A stretch of 64,000 nt of DNA from Paenalcaligenes sp050487225 (GTDB taxonomy: Bacteria > Pseudomonadota > Gammaproteobacteria > Burkholderiales > Burkholderiaceae_B). Within the stretch, counting starts at the first letter, position 1. Every line of letters starts with the position of its first letter. The stretch lies in assembly GCF_050487225.1 (NCBI RefSeq), contig NZ_JBKQGY010000002.1:62001-126000 (forward strand), read 5' to 3'. Positions 34,116 through 42,973 of this stretch are shown here, one piece after another. The notes under the pieces are model-generated. The model searched no databases and was not told the DNA's origin. It saw nothing but the letters and a program-made list of their open reading frames with translations. Position numbers and translations under genes: made by a program.

Positions 34116-34588
34116 ACATTCAGCGCATCATCTCTGGGGGTCAGACCGGCGTAGACAGGGCAGCGCTGGATTTCGCTATTGCCCGAAAGATTGCGCACGG
34201 CGGCTGGTGCCCGGCGGGCCGTCGGGCCGCTGATGGCGTCCTGGATGCGCGCTACCAGCTGCAGGAAACCGAATCCAGCGGCTATCGTCAGCGCACCAAG
34301 TGCAATGTGCTGGATGCGGATGCTACGCTGATCATTTACCGAGGCCGGCTAGAAGGTGGCAGCTTGCTCACTCGCGATCTGGCGACAAGGCATGGTAAAC
34401 CGCTGCTGCTTTGCGATGTGCATGCCCCTGCAGAAGAGCTGTTGGCGGCATGGCAAGACTGGTTGCTTAGACATCCCATCGCTATTCTCAACATTGCTGG
34501 CCCGAGTGAAGCGCGCAACCCCGGTATTTACCTGCAGGCGAGCGGGCTACTGGAGCTTTTCTGGAGTACGGAACATGAACCGATCTGA
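34112..34588 (+). CDS. YpsA/MoCo-carrier-like protein of the SLOG superfamily
   Basis: The N-terminus ISGGQTGVDRAALDFAI with GGWCPAGRRAADG is the hallmark of the putative molybdenum cofactor carrier family (pfam MoCo_carrier). This family has a Rossmann-like SLOG fold related to DprA and LOG proteins. TLIIYRGRLEGGS and an NIAGPSEARNPGIY C-terminal block also fit, and 158 residues is the normal length. SLOG proteins bind nucleotide-derived ligands and some act as sensors in conflict systems. Its role in this cassette is unknown; it shares overlapping ends with the genes on both sides. Confidence 0.85.
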   Translation: MNIQRIISGGQTGVDRAALDFAIARKIAHGGWCPAGRRAADGVLDARYQLQETESSGYRQRTKCNVLDADATLIIYRGRLEGGSLLTRDLATRHGKPLLLCDVHAPAEELLAAWQDWLLRHPIAILNIAGPSEARNPGIYLQASGLLELFWSTEHEPI

Positions 34589-34856
34589 TGCCCGCTGCGC
34601 GACACCTTATATCTACTCGGGTGAGTTGCAGATTCGCCCCGAAGTTGACGCAGCCCTGGCTGCGCTGAAAGACAAACCCTATGCCGCCGTCCCCAGCTGG
34701 AAAAACGATGGCACCTGGGAGCTGTGGACGGTGGAAGGTGACGGCGAAACCGAGCCCTGCATCATCAGCGGCCCATCGACAACCTATGCCAGCGAGGCTG
34801 AGGCGCTGGCTGCTGGTGCGGCCTGGATCGCTGGCATTAGCTCCATCCCATGCTGA
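34575..34856 (+). CDS. Unrecognised small acidic protein
   Basis: This 93-residue protein starts at ATG 34575, overlapping the SLOG gene by 14 bp. The sequence (SWKNDGTWELWTVEGDGETEPCIISGP) is acidic and aromatic, with no signal peptide or membrane segment. A longer frame upstream runs inside the SLOG gene and is not real. It closes the cassette. Function unknown. Confidence 0.6.
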   Translation: MNRSDARCATPYIYSGELQIRPEVDAALAALKDKPYAAVPSWKNDGTWELWTVEGDGETEPCIISGPSTTYASEAEALAAGAAWIAGISSIPC

Positions 34857-35040
34857 CAAACCCAACCGATTGGCGACATCGCCCGCTTGGTTGATACCCA
34901 TTTCCGCAGCGGCGGCAATGCGGATAGGCCGACAATTGAGTAAACAAACAATACGCTGTTTCCAGCAGTTGAGTTTTCAAATGGTGCTGCGCTGATCGCA
35001 ACATCTTTTTGCTGGTCACATGCCCCGTTACTCCCTATTT

Positions 35041-35190
35041 GGCACTACGTTATTTCCAACAAGGCACAACGTTATTTCCAACAAGGCACAACGTTCTTTC
35101 CAATGCTTTGTTGTTCGGGCACATGATCAGGCAGCGAAAAGCTTATTTCCGGCTACGTACATTCCAAAGTTGCACAACGTACATTCCAAA
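35041..35190. repeat. Five iteron-like 21-22-bp direct repeats
   Basis: Three head-to-tail units of 22 bp (35041-35062, 35063-35084, 35085-35106) share GGCACAACGTTATTTCCAA with few changes. Two more units of a variant form, GGCTACGTACATTCCAAA and GCACAACGTACATTCCAAA, start at 35151 and 35172, 21 bp apart. A partial unit (TTATTTCC) stands at about 35142. The whole gap 34857-35533 has no gene I can support. The spacing of two helical turns implies a protein array on one face of the DNA: a second origin, a partition site, or transposase-binding end repeats of the kind found in Tn7-like transposons. Confidence 0.7.
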
Positions 35191-35384
35191 TCCCTCGACT
35201 GTTATTGCCTATCTTGTGCCCAAGCGGGGGAGTAACTGGGCAAAGACCTTTGTGACCAGGAAAAACAGTCTGTGCGATCAGATCAGGCTGCGGGCTTACT
35301 GTGTGAACAGTGTGGTTAGATGGTGGTAGCAGGGTGGCAACTTTGTGGAAACAAGATGTTGAAAGTGTGGCAAGGATGGTGGCG

Positions 35385-35419
35385 ATAGTGTAGCACTTGG
35401 CCCCAAGTTACCACACTAT
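35385..35419. repeat. Imperfect 35-bp palindrome downstream of herA
   Basis: ATAGTGT and ACACTAT form the outer arms and ACTTGG and CCAAGT the inner arms around a common centre. Nearby are repeated GATGGTGG and GTGGCAA words. It could be an operator or a weak terminator 115 bp after herA. Confidence 0.4.
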
Positions 35420-35533
35420 GCTCTATGAGAGGCAAAACCGCAGGGCGGTTGTTACGCCAAAAAAACTAGCCTCCATGTGGAGGTACCAATTAATCTTTTA
35501 TGCATCGTTTATTGTTCAAGCGTCAGCAGCTGG

Positions 35534-37648
35534 TTACTTGTGAGCCTTAATCCAAGTCTTGCCCGTGGACGTGCTCTTGAAAGTCTCCCATCCCCTGGGT
35601 TGTGAGCCGAAAATCGCGTTCATCGCCTTTGAAACTAGGTTGTACGCAAACTGACGGCGGTCTTCCAAGTGTTCTGGCAGGTGGTCAATCAGAAACTGCT
35701 GAACCCCATACCAAGGCATGCCATTCGAAGACTCGAGCTTCTGGCGGATGTCGGCATCTCCTAGCAAGGCATCAATCGCTCGCTGCTCTATGGTTGCCAT
35801 GACGTCCACTGGCTCGGAGTCTTCGAAACCAGTCTCAGCGGAAAAGAGCGAGCCTGAAGCGTTTGCGTCTGGAACCCGAGCTGCCGCAGCACTCTGCCTC
35901 ATTCCAGAGAAAGTGCTGCGCAGCGTTTGCGCATATGTATTCCCTACGGGTTGGTTGTAGTCATGGTCCCGCATTGAATACATCTTCTCGAACGACAGCG
36001 CACGGAGGCTGACCGGATAAGGTTTGCCTCCCACCGAACTCCAGAAAACACCTTGACCAGGGATCGGCTCATTGAGTAGCGAACTCAAAAGGTCATCACT
36101 GAAATGGGCGTTGGCTCGTTTCAGGGATGTAAGGTCGGCTGCGGACAACAGATGGAAGATGAACCAGTTGTCGCCCTGGCTGAGGATCTCAACTGGAATG
36201 CTGCCGGGTTGCTGTGTGATCAGCAATGCCCCCAGGTCGTATTTACGGCCTTCCTTCACCCAGGCAATGTAAGGCTCGGCGGCAGGTGCGTTCTCGTTCA
36301 ACACAGACTGCGCTTCTTCGACGACGGCGATTGTCGGAATGGTCTTGGGGTCAGCGGCCGTGAACTCTTGCTGGTTCCGATCGAAGATCCGGCGCAGGAT
36401 CAGGCCAGAGAGCACCAAGGACTGGCCTCCGCGCATCTGAGAGACGTCGATAACGCACAGTTTTCCCTCGGAAAGCGCATGAACCAGCATGTCCATGAGC
36501 TGGCTGCTCTTGTCATGCAGCATCTTCACGATCGCCGTCATGTTGCCCCGGGCTGCCAGTGCCTCGGCCTCCTGTCGCTGAGGCTCGAGATCGAGCAGTC
36601 CACATACGTCTTCGAGCGGCGCGGTGTTGCCATTGGCGTCTATCAGATTGACCAACGACTCCCAACGATCTTGTGGAAGCCCTCTGAGCTTCCGCACGTT
36701 TTGCTGTTCTTGGCGCTCTGGCCCGAGCGCAATTGAAATCACATCGCCAGGGCGAAGGCGACGGATATCAAGCTTGATACCGCCAGCAACGAACGATTGG
36801 TAGAAAGGGCTTGGATTCTTTCGGTCGGTGAAAACGACGACCTTGTCTTCCAGCGCTGGGACATCGCAAAGGCCGGGCCGACCCTTGTCGTCTGGCCAGA
36901 AATACTCCCCATCCGGGTCAAATATGACCGTGCCCACAGGGACCTGCTTGCCTGCGCGCTTGGTCACGAAGGGCGTGTTTTCGTAGAGTTTCGAGAAAAG
37001 CAGCTTGTTGAGGTTGGATTTACCGAAGCCCGCTCGAGCAAAGATGAAGCTGCGGCGAGAGACAAGGGACTCGATCGGGAAGCGAACCAGTACCTCTGGG
37101 TCGACCACCTGCATCCATTCCTGCGATTGGAATGATTTGTTACCGGCAGCGTAGATGTATTCCCCGAAAGCCAGATGGCCTATGGGGGCGCCATCGAGAT
37201 TGTGTCCAGCGATCTCGCGCAACACCTCGGCGCTTGGAAAGGCAACCTTGCTGCCAACATGGGGAAGTCGACGATGGGAGGGAACGAATGTCAGCCCGTT
37301 GCCGTTCTTGCGTAGGACACCGAGCACGCGGATGTTGATCCGATACTTGAGATACTGCTCACGCAAATCCTCCGGAATAGGTCTTTCCTCGCGAACTGCA
37401 CGGATGTTGAACTCCTCGCCGGAGCCGAACGACAGCTTGCCCTCAGAGGAAAAGGAGGCAATGCGACCCAACACCGCCTCATCGGGTGTCTCCAGTTGGA
37501 CGATGAGGAATTGCCCGTGCATCGGGATGTTCTGGAACTCATTTCGGTACGGCAAAACAAGGTCGGCGTGAAATTCCATGCCTCCCTGCTGGAAGCCACG
37601 AAAGATCCCGACGACCTGTTCTCTGGGAAAGAGTTGGATTTCTGCCAT
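35534..37648 (-). CDS. HerA-like ATPase/DNA translocase (DUF87)
   Basis: This is a hexameric pump-type ATPase of the FtsK/HerA superfamily. A HAS-barrel-like N-terminal domain spans about 1-190. Walker A RAGFGKSNLNKLL lies near 205, FDPDGEYFW follows, and Walker B TIAVVEEAQSVL is near 439. The sensor-type GRKYDLGALLITQQPGSIP and NWFIFHLLSAADL complete the core. An extra C-terminal region (about 570-704) ends in a small helical domain. The ATG follows GGGAGGA and is 11 bp after nurA. HerA normally feeds DNA through the NurA nuclease ring; bacterial HerA proteins are recurrent in antiviral systems with various nuclease partners. Confidence 0.9.
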   Translation of the reverse strand: MAEIQLFPREQVVGIFRGFQQGGMEFHADLVLPYRNEFQNIPMHGQFLIVQLETPDEAVLGRIASFSSEGKLSFGSGEEFNIRAVREERPIPEDLREQYLKYRINIRVLGVLRKNGNGLTFVPSHRRLPHVGSKVAFPSAEVLREIAGHNLDGAPIGHLAFGEYIYAAGNKSFQSQEWMQVVDPEVLVRFPIESLVSRRSFIFARAGFGKSNLNKLLFSKLYENTPFVTKRAGKQVPVGTVIFDPDGEYFWPDDKGRPGLCDVPALEDKVVVFTDRKNPSPFYQSFVAGGIKLDIRRLRPGDVISIALGPERQEQQNVRKLRGLPQDRWESLVNLIDANGNTAPLEDVCGLLDLEPQRQEAEALAARGNMTAIVKMLHDKSSQLMDMLVHALSEGKLCVIDVSQMRGGQSLVLSGLILRRIFDRNQQEFTAADPKTIPTIAVVEEAQSVLNENAPAAEPYIAWVKEGRKYDLGALLITQQPGSIPVEILSQGDNWFIFHLLSAADLTSLKRANAHFSDDLLSSLLNEPIPGQGVFWSSVGGKPYPVSLRALSFEKMYSMRDHDYNQPVGNTYAQTLRSTFSGMRQSAAAARVPDANASGSLFSAETGFEDSEPVDVMATIEQRAIDALLGDADIRQKLESSNGMPWYGVQQFLIDHLPEHLEDRRQFAYNLVSKAMNAIFGSQPRGWETFKSTSTGKTWIKAHK

Positions 37649-37659
37649 ATTGTCCTCCC

Positions 37660-38802
37660 TTATCCGTACCGACGCTGCGCAGGATCGGCGTCCTGCAGCT
37701 GAAACGCATCCAATGTGGCCGCGTCGCCGCCGAGACTCGAACGCACACCCTCGTAGATGAAGTCCTGCAAAATATCGAAGTCGAAATCGACCAGCGCCGC
37801 ATTTTCATGCGCCTTTTGCAGGCAGCGTGGGTAATGGGGAACTGGAAAACCGTTGATCGCATCCGCAAGCATTGACCCGAGAATTGCCTGGGACTCGCTG
37901 ACTTGTGGAACAAAGATGTCGATTGGCCACACGGGATCGCGGCGGTGGGAGCCAAACTTCACCAGGAACATCTTGCCGCCGACAAACTTGTTGATTTCGC
38001 CACCCTCGTCAGTACGGTCATCGCCTCGTGCGAACTCCGACCAAACGTATGCCTTTTCCTCCACTTCGCGGGGTACCTCGACGTAGGCGGGGTAATCAGT
38101 CTGAAGGACGCCTTCAAGAGCCATGGCCAAGCGATACCGAGAAAGCACCTTGCTGTGCTTGGCTACACCCGCGAGATAAACACGCCGCCGGCTCTTGCTC
38201 CATTGCTTGTCAATACGCTCCTTCATTCCTTGGAGCAGACGCTGGAATAGGTCTTTGGCGAACACCTTGCTTCGCAGAAGGCCGTCGCAGATGATCAACG
38301 TGTCAGTGCCGTAATCTTTATCGAGGATCTTGAACAGGATCGCCCACTCGACCAGCTCCCGATAAACCTGAACCCAGCTGGGAGAAACCGGCTTGCCACT
38401 ATCCGTCGGCCGGATCATGTGGGAGAGCGCCTGCAGGCTGTCTACTCCCAGGAAAACCATCATTTCACCCAGTGCCGTTTTTGGCGTCCCGTGCTCAGCG
38501 AACTGGCGCTGGTTAAGTTTCTGCACCGGTGTCGTGGGCGAGACTGCCTCCAGGCAGTACTCGTTGTTGCTGCTATCGACGACTCGGACCAACTGAATCA
38601 GAAAGGGGTCGAACTGAAGCTGGTTGTTTCCCCCATCGGTGCCAACCAGTGAGATCGACGTCGTGGCGCGCGGCTGGATTCGGCGCGTGGCACTCTTCAA
38701 CGGCTGGATTTCTTCTCGCAGAGCATCCAGCACCCCTTGGTCGGTTCCGATGCAGTCAGCGATGGCCTCTTTCAGTTGGGCCTGGCTTGCCGGGTCAATC
38801 AT
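37660..38802 (-). CDS. NurA-domain nuclease
   Basis: The 380-residue protein carries the NurA fold. VGTDGGNNQ near residue 54 is the metal-binding DG(S/G) motif, IICDGLLRSKVF near 172 the second acidic motif, and GVAKHSKVLSRYRLA the lysine-containing strand. The C-terminal PHYPRCLQKAHENAALV is the family's conserved end. NurA is a nuclease known from archaeal and Thermus end resection with HerA. Here it is the first gene of a two-gene operon with herA, divergent from a WYL regulator. The ATG has GGGAGG five bases ahead. Confidence 0.88.
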   Translation of the reverse strand: MIDPASQAQLKEAIADCIGTDQGVLDALREEIQPLKSATRRIQPRATTSISLVGTDGGNNQLQFDPFLIQLVRVVDSSNNEYCLEAVSPTTPVQKLNQRQFAEHGTPKTALGEMMVFLGVDSLQALSHMIRPTDSGKPVSPSWVQVYRELVEWAILFKILDKDYGTDTLIICDGLLRSKVFAKDLFQRLLQGMKERIDKQWSKSRRRVYLAGVAKHSKVLSRYRLAMALEGVLQTDYPAYVEVPREVEEKAYVWSEFARGDDRTDEGGEINKFVGGKMFLVKFGSHRRDPVWPIDIFVPQVSESQAILGSMLADAINGFPVPHYPRCLQKAHENAALVDFDFDILQDFIYEGVRSSLGGDAATLDAFQLQDADPAQRRYG

Positions 38803-38977
38803 GCTCCCTCCCGGCTTTTCGCAGCTTCAACGTGATGCCAGCCCTTGTTGGGGAGCCCTGGCTGGGCCCTACGGTTTTCACTCATGCGGGTTCGCTCCTT
38901 TTCTATGGAGAGCGATCCGCCTGCTGCCGCATGGTCATAATCATAACAATGCGGACATGAGAGTTCTGGGAATCGCA

Positions 38978-39006
38978 TAGACGGATTGTAATGCGTGCAA
39001 TATACT
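38978..39006 (+). promoter_or_regulatory. Candidate promoter of the defence operon
   Basis: TAGACG (38978-38983) and TATACT (39001-39006) are 17 bp apart, giving a good -10 and a moderate -35. The start would be about 39013, 43 bp before the WYL gene. The 38803-39055 space must also hold the nurA promoter and probably the WYL operator; ATGCG and CGCAT words at 38949 and 38973 form a loose inverted repeat. Confidence 0.45.
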
Positions 39007-39055
39007 ACCCGCAACTATCATCACAAGCATTTGTTAACCCGCATGAGCCCCAAGG

Positions 39056-39949
39056 ATGTCTGACGAACAGCTTGACGACCTTACTCAGCCGCAGCGCGAT
39101 CGCCTTGCCTTCGTGGAGCTGCGCGTGCGCTTCATCGGAGATATCCGCCGCCAGGACCTGGTGTCGCGGTTTGGAATCCAGTCGGCCGCTGCCACGCGTG
39201 ACCTGGCGATCTACAAGGAGCTGGCACCAGGCAACATCGATTACGACACCAAGGCCAAGTGCTATGTCCTTGGAGAGGACTTCAAGCCGCTCTTCGATTT
39301 TCCGCCTGAACGGGTTCTGTCCTGGCTGACGCAAGGCTTCGGAGACGGAGAGCCCTCCCAGCTCAAGGCGTGGGTGACAAGTGAAATTCCGTCAAGGCTC
39401 ACGCATCCCGATCTGGATGTGCTGGCCTGTGTGACCCGGGCGATCCATCAGGAGTGCCCTGTTTGGGTGGAGTACCACTCGATCTCAAGCGGCCAGACTG
39501 AGCGTCAAATCGTTCCCTTTGCGCTGATCGACAACGGTCTACGCTGGCACGTCCGAGCCTTCGATCGGAAATCCCAAGAGTTCCGGGATTTCGTCATCAC
39601 CCGGATCAAGCGCCCGGCCTTGTTGCGAGATGAAGAAGTGCAGGCCCATGAGCGCGGCGACCAGGACATCCAATGGACGCGAATCGTTGAGCTGGAACTC
39701 ATTCCCCACCCGGACCAGCCACGTTCTGAAGTTACGGAGATGGACTACGGCATGCGGGATGGCGTGCTGCGCATGAAGCTCCGCGCCGCCACGGCTGGAT
39801 ACATTCTGCGGAAGTGGAGTGTGGACAGCTCGCCCGATCACAGCCTGAGAGGGCCGGAGTACCGGCTCTGGCTAAAGAACCCCTTGGCCCTTTACGGCGT
39901 CAGGAACGCGGTGCTCGCGCCTGGCTACCGATCGCCGGACCAAGCATGA
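39056..39949 (+). CDS. WYL-domain transcriptional regulator (BrxR/CapW-like)
   Basis: The 297-residue protein has an N-terminal winged helix (about 10-75, IGDIRRQDLVSRFGIQSAAATRDLAIY), a WYL domain (about 125-205, with VEYHSISSGQTERQIVPFALIDNGLRWHVRAFD) and a C-terminal WCX-type extension. This is the layout of BrxR and CapW, which repress phage-defence operons and release on an unknown signal. It is the first gene before the type I restriction-modification genes and divergent from nurA-herA, so it can control both. ATG 39056 is the only good start, though AAGG is unusually close to it. Confidence 0.88.
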   Translation: MSDEQLDDLTQPQRDRLAFVELRVRFIGDIRRQDLVSRFGIQSAAATRDLAIYKELAPGNIDYDTKAKCYVLGEDFKPLFDFPPERVLSWLTQGFGDGEPSQLKAWVTSEIPSRLTHPDLDVLACVTRAIHQECPVWVEYHSISSGQTERQIVPFALIDNGLRWHVRAFDRKSQEFRDFVITRIKRPALLRDEEVQAHERGDQDIQWTRIVELELIPHPDQPRSEVTEMDYGMRDGVLRMKLRAATAGYILRKWSVDSSPDHSLRGPEYRLWLKNPLALYGVRNAVLAPGYRSPDQA

Positions 39950-39962
39950 AGAGAACGACTTG

Positions 39963-41459
39963 ATGCAAGAAGCTCCAATCAATCTCAGTCAGCTCGAAGG
40001 CCACCTCTGGGAGTCCGCCAACATCCTGCGCGGCCCGGTGGATGCGGCTGACTTCAAGACCTACATCTTTCCGCTCCTGTTCTTCAAGCGGATCTGCGAT
40101 GTCTGGGACGAGGAATACGCCGAGATCGTCGATGAGACCGGCGATGCCGAACTGGCCCTCTTCCCAGAGTCGCATCGCTTTCAGATCCCTGACGACTGTC
40201 ACTGGAATGACGTCCGCGCCGTGGCGACCAACGTCGGCAACGCCCTGCAGCGCGCCATGCGCGAAATCGAGAAGGCCAACCCGGACACCCTGTACGGGGT
40301 CTTCGGCGACGCCCAATGGACCAACAAGGATCGGCTCTCCGACGCGCTGCTCAAGGATCTGATCGAGCATTTCTCGCGCATCTCCTTCGGCAACAAAAAC
40401 ATCGCATCCGATGTGCTGGGCGATGCCTACGAGTACCTGATCAAGAAATTTGCCGATGCCACCAACAAAAAGGCTGGCGAGTTCTATACCCCGCGCAGCG
40501 TCGTGCGGCTGATGATCGAAATCCTCGACCCCAAAGAGGGCGAAACCATCTATGACCCCGCTTGTGGCACTGGCGGCATGTTGCTGGCAGCCGTTCAGCA
40601 CGTTCAAGAACAACACGGCGATGTGAAACGTCTGTGGGGAAAACTCTACGGGCAGGAAAAAAACCTCACCACCTCGTCCATTGCCCGCATGAACTTGTTC
40701 CTGCATGGCATCGAGGATTTTCAGATCGTGCGCGGCGATACCCTGCGCAACCCGGCGTTCTTCGAGGGTGACCGTCTGGCGAGCTTCGATTGCGTGATCG
40801 CTAATCCGCCCTTTTCCCTCGAAAAGTGGGGCGAAGACCTATGGATGAACGATCCCTTCGGACGCAACTTCGCCGGGCTGCCCCCGTCCAGCAGCGGTGA
40901 CTTCGCCTGGGTGCAGCACATGGTCAAGTCGATGGCCGAAGGGGCCGGGCGCATGGCCGTGGTGTTGCCCCAGGGCGCTCTGTTCCGCAAAGGGGCCGAG
41001 GGCAGTATCCGCCAAAAGCTACTGGAGATGGATTTGGTCGAGGCGGTCATTGGTCTGGCGCCCAACCTTTTTTATGGCACAGGCCTCGCCGCCTGCATCC
41101 TGGTGCTGCGCAAGAAGAAGCCGGCCCAGCGGCGCCAAAAGGTGATGATTGCCGACGCCTCCAGGCTCTTCCGGCGCGGTCGCGCACAGAACTATCTGGA
41201 GCCAGAGCATGCCCTTGATATCCAGGGCTGGTTCGAGAAGTTCGAGGATGTGCAGGACGCGGTACGCATCGTCGGCCTCGATGAAATCAAGGCCGAGGAC
41301 TGGACGCTGAATATCTCACGCTATGTCCTGCCGCCGTTGCAGGAGGATATCCCGCCGCTGCCAGAAGCCATCGAGTCCTTCAAGAGTGCACTCATTCGCT
41401 GCCGGGAAGCGGAAGACAGGCTGACCAAGGTTATGGTGGAAGGAGGCTGGCTGCAATGA
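39963..41459 (+). CDS. hsdM: Type I restriction-modification methyltransferase subunit, first copy
   Basis: This is an N6-adenine methyltransferase subunit. An N-terminal helical HsdM_N domain spans about 5-135. Motif I DPACGTGGMLLAA lies near 197 and motif IV NPPF near 280. Both catalytic motifs are intact. I start at ATG 39963 (MQEAPINL); a TTG one codon earlier is less likely. The stop overlaps the next hsdM by 4 bp. The two HsdM proteins are similar along their length, so they look like duplicates that have diverged, and they may form a mixed pair on one HsdS. Confidence 0.93.
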   Translation: MQEAPINLSQLEGHLWESANILRGPVDAADFKTYIFPLLFFKRICDVWDEEYAEIVDETGDAELALFPESHRFQIPDDCHWNDVRAVATNVGNALQRAMREIEKANPDTLYGVFGDAQWTNKDRLSDALLKDLIEHFSRISFGNKNIASDVLGDAYEYLIKKFADATNKKAGEFYTPRSVVRLMIEILDPKEGETIYDPACGTGGMLLAAVQHVQEQHGDVKRLWGKLYGQEKNLTTSSIARMNLFLHGIEDFQIVRGDTLRNPAFFEGDRLASFDCVIANPPFSLEKWGEDLWMNDPFGRNFAGLPPSSSGDFAWVQHMVKSMAEGAGRMAVVLPQGALFRKGAEGSIRQKLLEMDLVEAVIGLAPNLFYGTGLAACILVLRKKKPAQRRQKVMIADASRLFRRGRAQNYLEPEHALDIQGWFEKFEDVQDAVRIVGLDEIKAEDWTLNISRYVLPPLQEDIPPLPEAIESFKSALIRCREAEDRLTKVMVEGGWLQ

Positions 41460-42973
41460 GTGCCCGCATTACTCAACAAGAACTCGAATCCTATCTCTGG
41501 GGCGCCGCCGTGCTGCTGCGCGGCCTCATCGATGCCGGCGACTACAAGCAGTTCATTTTTCCGCTGCTGTTCTTCAAACGCATCTCGGATGTCTGGGACG
41601 AGGAATATCAGGCGGCGCTCAAGGAGTCAGGCGGCGATCTCTCCTATGCCGAGTTTGCCGAAAACCATCGCTTCCAGATACCAGATGGCGCGCATTGGAA
41701 GGATGTGCGCCAGGTCCCGAAAAACGTCGGCATGGCGATCCAGTCAGCGCTGCGGCAGATCGAGTCAGCCAACCCGGACATGCTGGCCGGCATTTTCGGC
41801 GATGCGCCCTGGACCAACCGTGAGCGCCTGCCGGATGAAACGCTCAAGAACCTGATTGAGCATTTCTCGACGCAAACGCTCTCGGTCGCCAACGTGCCCG
41901 AGGACGAGCTCGGCAATGCCTACGAATTTCTGATCAAGAAGTTCGCCGACGACTCCGGCCACACGGCTGCCGAGTTCTACACCAACCGCACGGTCGTGCA
42001 CCTGATGACGCAGTTGTTGGCCCCGCAGGCCGGCGAGTCGATCTACGACCCCACCTGCGGTACCGGCGGCATGCTCATTTCCGCGCTGGCCGAGGTCAAG
42101 CGCAGCGGCGGTGAGTACCGCACCCTCAAGCTCTATGGGCAGGAGCGCAACCTGATCACCTCCGGTATCGCCCGGATGAACCTCTTCCTGCACGGCGTTG
42201 AGGACTTTCAGATCATCCGGGGCGATACCCTGGCCGATCCAAAACACATCGAAGGTGACCGGCTGCGCAAGTTCGACGTGATCCTCGCTAACCCGCCGTA
42301 CTCCATCAAGCAGTGGGACCGCGAAGCTTGGGGACAGGATAAGTGGGGGCGCAACTTCCTCGGTACCCCGCCGCAGGGGCGGGCCGACTACGCCTTCCAG
42401 CAACACATCCTGGCCAGCCTGTCAGACCGTGGCCGCTGCGCCATTCTCTGGCCGCACGGCGTGCTGTTCCGCAACGAGGAACAGGCGATGCGCGCCAAGA
42501 TGGTCGAGCAGGATTGGGTAGAAGCTGTGATCGGCCTCGGGCCGAACCTCTTCTACAACTCCCCGATGGAGTCCTGCGTCATGGTCTGCAACAGGCGCAA
42601 GCCAGCCGAACGCAAGGGCAAGGTGCTGTTCATCGACGCGCTGAACGAAGTCACCCGCGAACGGGCGCAGAGCTTCCTCAAGCCGGAACACCAGCAACGC
42701 ATTCTGGAAGCCTTCCGTGCCTTCGCGCCGATCGAGGGCTTTGCAGCGGTGGCGACGCTGGACCAGATCGCCAGCAACGGTGCGAACCTGTCGATTCCTT
42801 TCTACGTGAGGCGAGTGTCAGGCTCCGCGAACGGCAACGGCACCAATGAGGCCGTCAGCCTGAGAGCGGCCTGGGAGCAGTGGCAAAGCGACGGACGCGC
42901 CTTCTGGCAGCAGATGGATGCTTTGGTGGAAACGCTCGATGGGCTCGAAGTCGAGGAGGTCGAGCGTGCTTGA
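41456..42973 (+). CDS. hsdM: Type I restriction-modification methyltransferase subunit, second copy
   Basis: The 505-residue protein aligns with the preceding HsdM from its first domain (ESYLWGAAVLLRGLIDAGDYKQ) through motif I DPTCGTGGML (about 198), GQERNLITSGIARMNLFLHG and motif IV NPPY (about 279). It has its own C-terminal tail. Motif IV ends in Y rather than F, and the substrate-binding regions differ. Start ATG 41456 overlaps the previous stop; its stop overlaps the hsdS start. Two complete hsdM genes in one type I operon are uncommon. Confidence 0.93.
   Translation: MSARITQQELESYLWGAAVLLRGLIDAGDYKQFIFPLLFFKRISDVWDEEYQAALKESGGDLSYAEFAENHRFQIPDGAHWKDVRQVPKNVGMAIQSALRQIESANPDMLAGIFGDAPWTNRERLPDETLKNLIEHFSTQTLSVANVPEDELGNAYEFLIKKFADDSGHTAAEFYTNRTVVHLMTQLLAPQAGESIYDPTCGTGGMLISALAEVKRSGGEYRTLKLYGQERNLITSGIARMNLFLHGVEDFQIIRGDTLADPKHIEGDRLRKFDVILANPPYSIKQWDREAWGQDKWGRNFLGTPPQGRADYAFQQHILASLSDRGRCAILWPHGVLFRNEEQAMRAKMVEQDWVEAVIGLGPNLFYNSPMESCVMVCNRRKPAERKGKVLFIDALNEVTRERAQSFLKPEHQQRILEAFRAFAPIEGFAAVATLDQIASNGANLSIPFYVRRVSGSANGNGTNEAVSLRAAWEQWQSDGRAFWQQMDALVETLDGLEVEEVERA

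Noticed and set aside
35041..35190. CRISPR array
   Set aside because: Units are 21-22 bp, directly adjacent with no spacers, and no cas genes are present.
35009..35329. A 106-residue plus-strand open frame
   Set aside because: It runs through the 22-bp repeats and has no conserved sequence or start signal.
41765..42406. A 213-residue frame opposite hsdM (and similar long frames opposite hsdR)
   Set aside because: High-G+C genes commonly leave long open antisense frames; none shows a family motif.
42918..42965. Upstream ATG start for hsdS
   Set aside because: It adds 16 residues translated from inside hsdM with no conservation; GTG 42966 fits the coupled overlap and the usual HsdS start.
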